DNA of 10,548 bases from an uncultured Rhizobiaceae group bacterium (GTDB taxonomy: Bacteria; Pseudomonadota; Alphaproteobacteria; Rhizobiales; Rhizobiaceae): assembly GCA_937944075.1 (NCBI GenBank), contig CALDZZ010000243.1, positions 1 through 10,548 of the forward strand, written 5' to 3'. Both the position numbers and the translations under genes were made by a program. Shown one piece after another: positions 5,746-10,548 of this stretch. The notes under the pieces were generated by a model. The model did not search any database. It had not been told where the DNA came from and saw nothing but the letters and a program-made list of their open reading frames with translations. Numbering within the stretch: position 1 is the stretch's first letter; every line of letters begins with the position of its first letter.

Positions 5746-7161
5746 TTACGTCGTTTGACATTAATATTGATGATTTTGATGGGCATCAGCTTTGCTGTGC
5801 CCACAATACCTGTTTTCAGAACCGCTTTGGCGCCTTTAATCGGCGTGGATGAAGCGCATGCCCAGCAGAAGAAGAAACGTAAAACCCTTTTCGATATCCT
5901 TTTCAAAAAACGCAAAAAGAAAAAAAACAAGGTGACGGTCAGAAAGACCAAGCCTTCCATTCAAAAGGTCAAGAAGGCTAAACCGACTGTTCGCAAGAAA
6001 AAGAAACAGGTCACGACAAGCAGAAAAACCAAACCCGTTGTTCGAAAGGCCTCAACCAAGAAACGACGCGTAACACAACCTGTCAAACCGAAGGTTATTG
6101 CAGTAAAAAATGAGAATGCGCTTAAGGTTCTCGTTGTTGGTGACTTTTTGGCGGGCGGCATGGCAAGAGAACTTGAAAAACTCTATGCCGATAACGCTAA
6201 CCTTCTAATCATAAACAAATCAAATCCTTCATCAGGCTTGGTCAGGGAAGATGTTGTGAACTGGCCGGAAGCACTCCCCTCCCTGGTTGAGGAATATAAG
6301 CCTGCTGCAATCATCACATTGGTGGGCATGAATGACCGCCAGAAGTTATGGAACGTCAAGGGAAGTCCTGCGAAACTCTCAGCTCAGTGGGTTGAGGAAT
6401 ATACCGCCCGCGTTTCCAAGCTGACCAGCACGGCAGTAACCAACAAGATACCATTGGTATGGGTCGGGCTGCCGCCAGTACGATCCGGCAAGATGAATGC
6501 AGATTATCTGATCTTCAACGAGTTCTATCGCTCAAAGGTAGAAGCAAGCAACAGTGGCGAATATGTCGACATCTGGAATGGCTTCACAAACGAAGAAGGC
6601 AAATTCGTCAGCGCCGGCCCGGACATTAATGGCCAGATTGTCAGACTGCGCGGCTCCAAAGGCATTAACATGACCAGAGCCGGCCGCGCCAAACTGGCAT
6701 TTTTTGCCGATAAGGCCTTGCAAAAAATTGGCATCACCGGCAATGCGCAAGGCTTTAACTATGCAGCATTTGGTACAATCAATCCAAACATCGCACAACC
6801 CAATGTGCCTCAGTATGACCCTGTTGGAAGCGGCAAGACTGTTGTTATCCCACTGGGCACCCCAGCACTTGATGGCGGAATTGAGCTTGAGGGAGAAAAA
6901 GACGTTCTCGCAGCCAAAAACAGCAAGGATAGTCTGAGCTTCGACCTGGTGGAAAAAGGACAGATTTCCTTGCCAAGGTCAGGCCGGGTGGATGCTTCGT
7001 GGGGCAAGCCAAAACCGGATGCACCTGTTGTAGAACCTGTCGAGGTCAAGAAACCCAAGACAGAAGGCAAGAAAACATCTTCTGTTTCAGGTGATGATAA
7101 ACCGCGCCTTAAAGCTTCGACACAAGCGACATCTCAGCCAACTACAACTATCAGCAACTAG
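5743..7161 (+). CDS. Secreted DUF459 / SGNH-fold protein with Lys/Arg-rich N-terminal region
   Basis: Exported protein of 472 residues, function unknown. MLRR, a long hydrophobic segment and DEAHA predict signal cleavage after residue 40, before Gln. Residues 43-117 are extremely basic: 36 of 75 are Lys or Arg and one is acidic, with three imperfect nonapeptides (67-75, 77-85, 94-102) of form [RK]K[TA]KP-x-[IV]-[QR]-K. About 125-330 form an SGNH-like domain of the DUF459 (PF04311) type: LVVGDFLAGG (130-139), SSGLVRED (163-170), WP (174-175) and GMNDR (195-199). The block I Ser of GDS reads Phe (F135), and the usual late D-G-[VI]-H reads K-G-I-N (306-309), so catalysis is doubtful. The tail after 330 is low complexity, rich in Pro, Lys, Ser and Thr. 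A TTG at 5704 would extend it by 13 residues. It follows the transglycosylase gene on the same strand, suggesting envelope or peptidoglycan work. Confidence 0.85.
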   Translation: MLRRLTLILMILMGISFAVPTIPVFRTALAPLIGVDEAHAQQKKKRKTLFDILFKKRKKKKNKVTVRKTKPSIQKVKKAKPTVRKKKKQVTTSRKTKPVVRKASTKKRRVTQPVKPKVIAVKNENALKVLVVGDFLAGGMARELEKLYADNANLLIINKSNPSSGLVREDVVNWPEALPSLVEEYKPAAIITLVGMNDRQKLWNVKGSPAKLSAQWVEEYTARVSKLTSTAVTNKIPLVWVGLPPVRSGKMNADYLIFNEFYRSKVEASNSGEYVDIWNGFTNEEGKFVSAGPDINGQIVRLRGSKGINMTRAGRAKLAFFADKALQKIGITGNAQGFNYAAFGTINPNIAQPNVPQYDPVGSGKTVVIPLGTPALDGGIELEGEKDVLAAKNSKDSLSFDLVEKGQISLPRSGRVDASWGKPKPDAPVVEPVEVKKPKTEGKKTSSVSGDDKPRLKASTQATSQPTTTISN

Positions 7162-7163
7162 GC

Positions 7164-7204
7164 TTGCTTATCACTTTCATGCGCTGCTGATAAGCAACGC
7201 ATGA
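7164..7204. repeat. Two overlapping inverted repeats between the DUF459 gene and gltD
   Basis: TTGCTTATCA (7164-7173) pairs perfectly with TGATAAGCAA (7188-7197), and TCATGCG (7177-7183) pairs perfectly with CGCATGA (7198-7204). The second pair's left arm lies in the first pair's loop, so the hairpins exclude one another. Both ends of convergent genes meet here, so a bidirectional terminator is the natural reading, but no T-run follows on either strand. Confidence 0.5.
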
Positions 7205-7215
7205 TATGGTGTGGC

Positions 7216-8664
7216 TTATAGAGGCAGGGTTGTTTCGCCCATGAGATCAAGATCAATTGCACGAGCAGCCTGCCGTCCCTCACGAATAGCCCACACAACA
7301 AGCGACTGGCCACGGCGACAGTCACCTGCCGCATAAAGACCGTCAACTGAAGTCTTGTAGTCCTTCTCATCAGCATCAATCGAAACATCGCCACGCGAAC
7401 TGGTCTTGAGTTCAGGCGACAACTCCTTGATGAAGGTATCCTTGAGCGGGCTACCAAAACCGATAGCGATAAAGGCAAGGTCTGCTTTCATCAGAAATTC
7501 GGATCCGGGAACAGGTTGGCGCTTTTCATCCACACGGATGCATTGCACACCAATGAGTTTTCCATTCTTGCCAACAAACTCAAGGGTTGCAGCCTGAAAC
7601 TCACGTTTCGCGCCCTCTGCTTGTGACGATGATGTCCGCATCTTGGTTGCCCAATAAGGCCAGACCATCATCTTGTCTTCACGCTCTGGCGGTTCAGGCC
7701 TGATATCCAGTTGCGTAACGTTGACAGCGCCCTGACGGAATGAGGTACCGATACAGTCTGATGCTGTATCGCCACCCCCAACAACAACAATGTTCTTGCC
7801 AGCAGCCCAGATTTCCTCTGAAGGCCAGCCCGTACTGTCGATAGCCTCGCCACCGACGCGGCGATTTTGCTGAACAAGAAACGGCATTGCATCATGAACA
7901 CCCACAAGATCAGCACCGGGAATGCCCGCAGCACGTGGTGTTTCAGAACCGGCCGCAATCAAAACAGCATCATGTGATGTCTTGATATCGTTTGCAGAAA
8001 CATCCACACCTATGTTCTGACCATAATGGAACGTAACCCCTTCCGCTTCCATCTGCTCGACGCGAACATCAATATAGTGTTTCTCCATCTTGAAATCGGG
8101 AATACCATAACGCAGCAAACCACCCGCCCTGCTTTCACGCTCATAAACATGTACCTCGTGCCCAACACGCGCAAGCTGTTGCGCAGCGGCCATTCCGGCA
8201 GGACCAGAACCAATGATTGCAACTTTTTTGCCGGTCTTCTCGGCAGCAGGCTGTGGCTTGATAAGACCTAGCGAATATGCCTTGTCCGAAATTGCCTGCT
8301 CAACCGTTTTAATCGCAACAGGCTCATCCTCAAGGTTAAGCGTACAGGCTTCCTCGCAGGGAGCAGGACAAATCCGGCCAGTAAACTCCGGAAAGTTGTT
8401 AGTCGAGTGAAGATTGGCAACCGCTTCTTCCCACTCACCATTATAGATCAGGTCATTCCAGTCCGGTATCTGGTTGTGAATCGGACAACCCGTATCCCCA
8501 TGACAATAAGGAATACCACAATCCATGCAGCGTGCTGCCTGTTTGGTAACCTCATCATCCGTCATCGGAATTGTAAATTCTCCAAAATGACGAACACGGT
8601 CAGATGCCGGACGGTACTTTTGTACCTGACGATCTATTTCAAGAAATCCTGTAACCTTACCCAT
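7216..8664 (-). CDS. gltD: Glutamate synthase (NADPH) small subunit
   Basis: Beta subunit of GOGAT: takes electrons from NADPH through FAD and iron-sulfur clusters to the GltB subunit, which makes glutamate from glutamine and 2-oxoglutarate; cytoplasmic. The 482 residues are the usual length. Seen: N-terminal cysteines C46, C49, C54, C60 and C99, C103, C107 for two 4Fe-4S clusters; the FAD-binding IGSGPAGMAAAQ (151-162); the NADPH-binding VVVGGGDTASD (283-293); and the C-terminal FAD motif GLYAAGDCRRGQSLVV from about 452. The ATG at 8664 lies 11 bp after the gltB stop and has AAGGAG at 7-nt spacing, so the pair is one operon. Related NADPH oxidoreductases (PreT, AegA-like) share this fold, but the adjacent gltB and the MGKVTGFLE start settle the identity. 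Confidence 0.97.
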   Translation of the reverse strand: MGKVTGFLEIDRQVQKYRPASDRVRHFGEFTIPMTDDEVTKQAARCMDCGIPYCHGDTGCPIHNQIPDWNDLIYNGEWEEAVANLHSTNNFPEFTGRICPAPCEEACTLNLEDEPVAIKTVEQAISDKAYSLGLIKPQPAAEKTGKKVAIIGSGPAGMAAAQQLARVGHEVHVYERESRAGGLLRYGIPDFKMEKHYIDVRVEQMEAEGVTFHYGQNIGVDVSANDIKTSHDAVLIAAGSETPRAAGIPGADLVGVHDAMPFLVQQNRRVGGEAIDSTGWPSEEIWAAGKNIVVVGGGDTASDCIGTSFRQGAVNVTQLDIRPEPPEREDKMMVWPYWATKMRTSSSQAEGAKREFQAATLEFVGKNGKLIGVQCIRVDEKRQPVPGSEFLMKADLAFIAIGFGSPLKDTFIKELSPELKTSSRGDVSIDADEKDYKTSVDGLYAAGDCRRGQSLVVWAIREGRQAARAIDLDLMGETTLPL

Positions 8665-8670
8665 GATAAA

Positions 8671-8678
8671 TCTCCTTA
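8671..8678 (-). promoter_or_regulatory. gltD ribosome-binding site overlapping the gltB stop codon
   Basis: Read on the minus strand, TAAGGAGA contains the gltB stop TAA and the gltD Shine-Dalgarno AAGGAG, seven bases before the gltD ATG. This layout usually means translational coupling and helps keep the two GOGAT subunits in balance. Confidence 0.75.
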
Positions 8679-10548
8679 CTCCGCTGCCACTTTGCCAAGG
8701 CGCATGTTTTCCATTTCCTTGAGTGCGCGGCGATATTCAACCGGCATGACTTTTACAAACTTCGAACGATAGGTTTCCCAATCACCCAAGATTTCCTTGG
8801 CCCTTGCAGAACCTGTGTAATGCATGTGGCTCGTGATCAACTGGAACAAACGCTCCTGGTCAAAGCGGGTCATGTCAGAGGTAATATCCACACGCCCCTT
8901 GTGCATCAGGTCACCACCGTGGTGATGAAGTTTTTCAAGCAACTCGTCTTCTTCCGGAACAGGCTCAAGTTCAACCATTGCCATGTTACAGCGTTTTTCA
9001 AACGTGCCGGACTCGTCCATGACATAAGCAACGCCACCAGACATGCCTGCGGCAAAATTGCGTCCTGTACCACCCAGAACCACAACAACGCCGCCTGTCA
9101 TATATTCACATCCATGGTCACCAACACCTTCGACAACAGCAATGGCGCCAGAGTTTCGAACAGCAAACCGCTCACCTGCAACACCGTTGAAATAACATTC
9201 ACCGGAAATCGCTCCGTAAAGAACGGTATTGCCAACGATGATCGAGTTTTCAGCTTTCAATGGCGAATCCTCAGCAGGGCGAATAACGATACGCCCGCCT
9301 GACAATCCCTTGCCGACATAATCATTGCCATCGCCTTGCAGATCGAACGAAATACCCTTTGCAAGGAAAGCGCCAAAGCTTTGTCCGGCTGTTCCCTTCA
9401 ATGATACGGCAATCGTGTCATCCGGCAGCCCTTCGTGGCCCCAAACCTCAGCAAGCTTGCCAGAGAGCATCGCACCGGCAGAACGGTCAACGTTTGATAT
9501 CTCCGTTTCAATCCGCACTGACTTACCGTCTTTAAGCGCAGGCTTGGCCTCTTCAATCAGCTTGCGGTCAAGAATGGTATCAATCGGGTGCTTCTGCAGT
9601 TGGGTTTGATAGATCTCTTCTTTCTCTGCCTCAGGCTTGTAGAAGATGCGAGAGAAATCCAGCCCCTTGCCTTTCCAGTGGTCAAGCATCGCAGTCTTTT
9701 CCAGAAGATCGCTTTCGCCAATCAGGTCATCAAACTTCGTAAAGCCCATTTGTGCCATCAACTGGCGCACTTCCTCTGCAACAAAGAAGAAATAATTGAT
9801 AACGTGTTCAGGTGTGCCACGGAAGCGTTTGCGCAGAACCGGGTCTTGCGTGGCGATGCCAACAGGGCAGGTATTCAGGTGACACTTGCGCATCATCAAA
9901 CACCCGGCAGCAATCAGAGGTGCTGTCGAGAAACCAAACTCATCCGCACCCAAAAGCGCACCCACAATCACGTCGCGACCCGTCTTCAAGCCACCATCTA
10001 CCTGCAACTTGATGCGTGACCGCAGTTTGTTGAGAACCAGTGTTTGCTGTGTCTCGGCCAGACCCAACTCCCACGGGCTTCCGGCATGTTTCAGCGAAGT
10101 CAGCGGGGAAGCACCCGTTCCACCATCATAACCCGAGATCGTGATATGATCGGCACGTGCCTTGGCAACACCGGCAGCAACTGTACCAACACCAACTTCA
10201 GCCACAAGCTTCACCGAGATATCGGCACGCTCATTCACATTTTTCAGATCATAAATAAGCTGAGCCAAATCCTCGATTGAATAGATGTCATGGTGCGGTG
10301 GCGGAGAGATCAGGCCAACGCCTGGTGTGGAATGCCGCGTCTTGGCAATGACCGCATCCACCTTGTGCCCTGGAAGCTGGCCACCTTCACCAGGCTTTGC
10401 CCCTTGTGCAACCTTGATCTGGATCATGTCCGAGTTCACCAGATATTCTGTAGTCACCCCGAAGCGGCCAGAAGCAACTTGTTTGATGGCAGAACGTTCC
10501 GGGTTTGGTTCACCATTTTGTAGCGGCAAGTAACGGTCAGGCTCTTCA
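8676..10548 (-). CDS. gltB: Glutamate synthase (NADPH) large subunit (partial, N-terminal part beyond window edge)
   Basis: Alpha subunit of GOGAT: hydrolyses glutamine and transfers the ammonia through a tunnel to 2-oxoglutarate at an FMN site. The frame is open to the right edge, giving 623 C-terminal codons of a protein that is usually about 1,500 residues; the glutaminase and central domains are outside. Numbering from the first visible residue: the FMN/synthase domain includes GAKPGEGGQLPGHKV (49-63), STPGVGLISPPPHHDIYS (73-90) and SGYDGGTGASPLTS (138-151). The 3Fe-4S ligands are C216, C222 and C227 in C-x5-C-x4-C. The C-terminal GXGXG beta-helix domain covers roughly residues 370-550, with Gly-rich turns such as GDHGCEYMTGGVVVVLGGTG. 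The end GKVAAE is normal. A TTG at 10529 is an internal Leu codon, not a start. The stop overlaps the gltD ribosome-binding site. Confidence 0.97.
   Translation of the reverse strand, partial: EEPDRYLPLQNGEPNPERSAIKQVASGRFGVTTEYLVNSDMIQIKVAQGAKPGEGGQLPGHKVDAVIAKTRHSTPGVGLISPPPHHDIYSIEDLAQLIYDLKNVNERADISVKLVAEVGVGTVAAGVAKARADHITISGYDGGTGASPLTSLKHAGSPWELGLAETQQTLVLNKLRSRIKLQVDGGLKTGRDVIVGALLGADEFGFSTAPLIAAGCLMMRKCHLNTCPVGIATQDPVLRKRFRGTPEHVINYFFFVAEEVRQLMAQMGFTKFDDLIGESDLLEKTAMLDHWKGKGLDFSRIFYKPEAEKEEIYQTQLQKHPIDTILDRKLIEEAKPALKDGKSVRIETEISNVDRSAGAMLSGKLAEVWGHEGLPDDTIAVSLKGTAGQSFGAFLAKGISFDLQGDGNDYVGKGLSGGRIVIRPAEDSPLKAENSIIVGNTVLYGAISGECYFNGVAGERFAVRNSGAIAVVEGVGDHGCEYMTGGVVVVLGGTGRNFAAGMSGGVAYVMDESGTFEKRCNMAMVELEPVPEEDELLEKLHHHGGDLMHKGRVDITSDMTRFDQERLFQLITSHMHYTGSARAKEILGDWETYRSKFVKVMPVEYRRALKEMENMRLGKVAAE

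Noticed and set aside
7164..7204. H-type pseudoknot formed by both inverted repeats together
   Set aside because: The strand that must cross the 10-bp stem has no spare nucleotides, so the fold is not sterically possible; the hairpins are alternatives.
8407..8772. 121-codon plus-strand open frame across the gltB-gltD junction
   Set aside because: It is antisense to two certain genes and has no domain.
8820..9302. 160-codon plus-strand open frame antisense to gltB
   Set aside because: It lies wholly opposite the conserved C-terminal domain of gltB and shows no recognisable motif or ribosome-binding site.
9588..10019. 143-codon plus-strand open frame antisense to gltB
   Set aside because: It is opposite the GltB iron-sulfur and FMN region; the open frame follows from codon bias of gltB.
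10527..10529. TTG start of a shortened gltB
   Set aside because: The frame continues upstream with family-conserved residues (EEPDRYLPLQNGE), so this is an internal Leu codon of a gene cut by the window edge.
1..10548. Mobile element, defence system, biosynthetic cluster or CRISPR array
   Set aside because: No transposase, integrase, phage, nuclease or restriction-type gene, no direct-repeat array and no clear compositional break is visible; the genes are housekeeping or envelope genes.

Overview
The window looks like an ordinary chromosomal stretch from an alphaproteobacterium, most likely of the order Hyphomicrobiales (Rhizobiales). This rests on protein style (GalU, GalE, a MltB-type transglycosylase with a C-terminal peptidoglycan-binding domain, a DUF459 protein, GltB/GltD) and on a gene order I remember from that order but could not check here. 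Genus and species cannot be read from the sequence. Base composition and codon use look even throughout. I see no insertion sequence, phage gene, tRNA, rRNA or CRISPR array.

Layout from left to right: (1) the N-terminal 191 codons of an arabinose-5-phosphate isomerase (kdsD/kpsF) on the minus strand, cut by the left edge; (2) a divergent 121-bp gap holding a small palindrome and a leader with possible alternative pairing; (3) an uncharacterised outer-membrane beta-barrel protein on the plus strand; (4) galU on the minus strand, convergent with the barrel gene and only 13 bp from it; (5) a 158-bp divergent gap; (6) galE on the plus strand, with a probable terminator over its stop codon; (7) a secreted MltB-family lytic transglycosylase; (8) a secreted DUF459/SGNH-fold protein with a very basic N-terminal region; (9) a 54-bp convergent gap with two overlapping inverted repeats; (10) gltD, then gltB, on the minus strand. 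gltB runs off the right edge, so only its C-terminal 623 codons are present.

Positions 1-7161 read as a cell-envelope neighbourhood. KdsD makes the precursor of Kdo for LPS; GalU and GalE supply UDP-glucose and UDP-galactose for surface polysaccharide; the barrel protein sits in the outer membrane; the transglycosylase and DUF459 protein act in the periplasm. Positions 7216-10548 hold glutamate synthase (GOGAT), the central nitrogen-assimilation enzyme, whose two subunit genes are tightly coupled.

I found no convincing undescribed multi-gene system. The items most worth a second look are the DUF459 protein (apparent loss of SGNH catalytic residues plus a Lys/Arg-rich repeat region), a possible split ribosome-binding site in front of it, a possible Shine-Dalgarno pairing switch in front of the barrel gene, and the mutually exclusive hairpins between the DUF459 gene and gltD.
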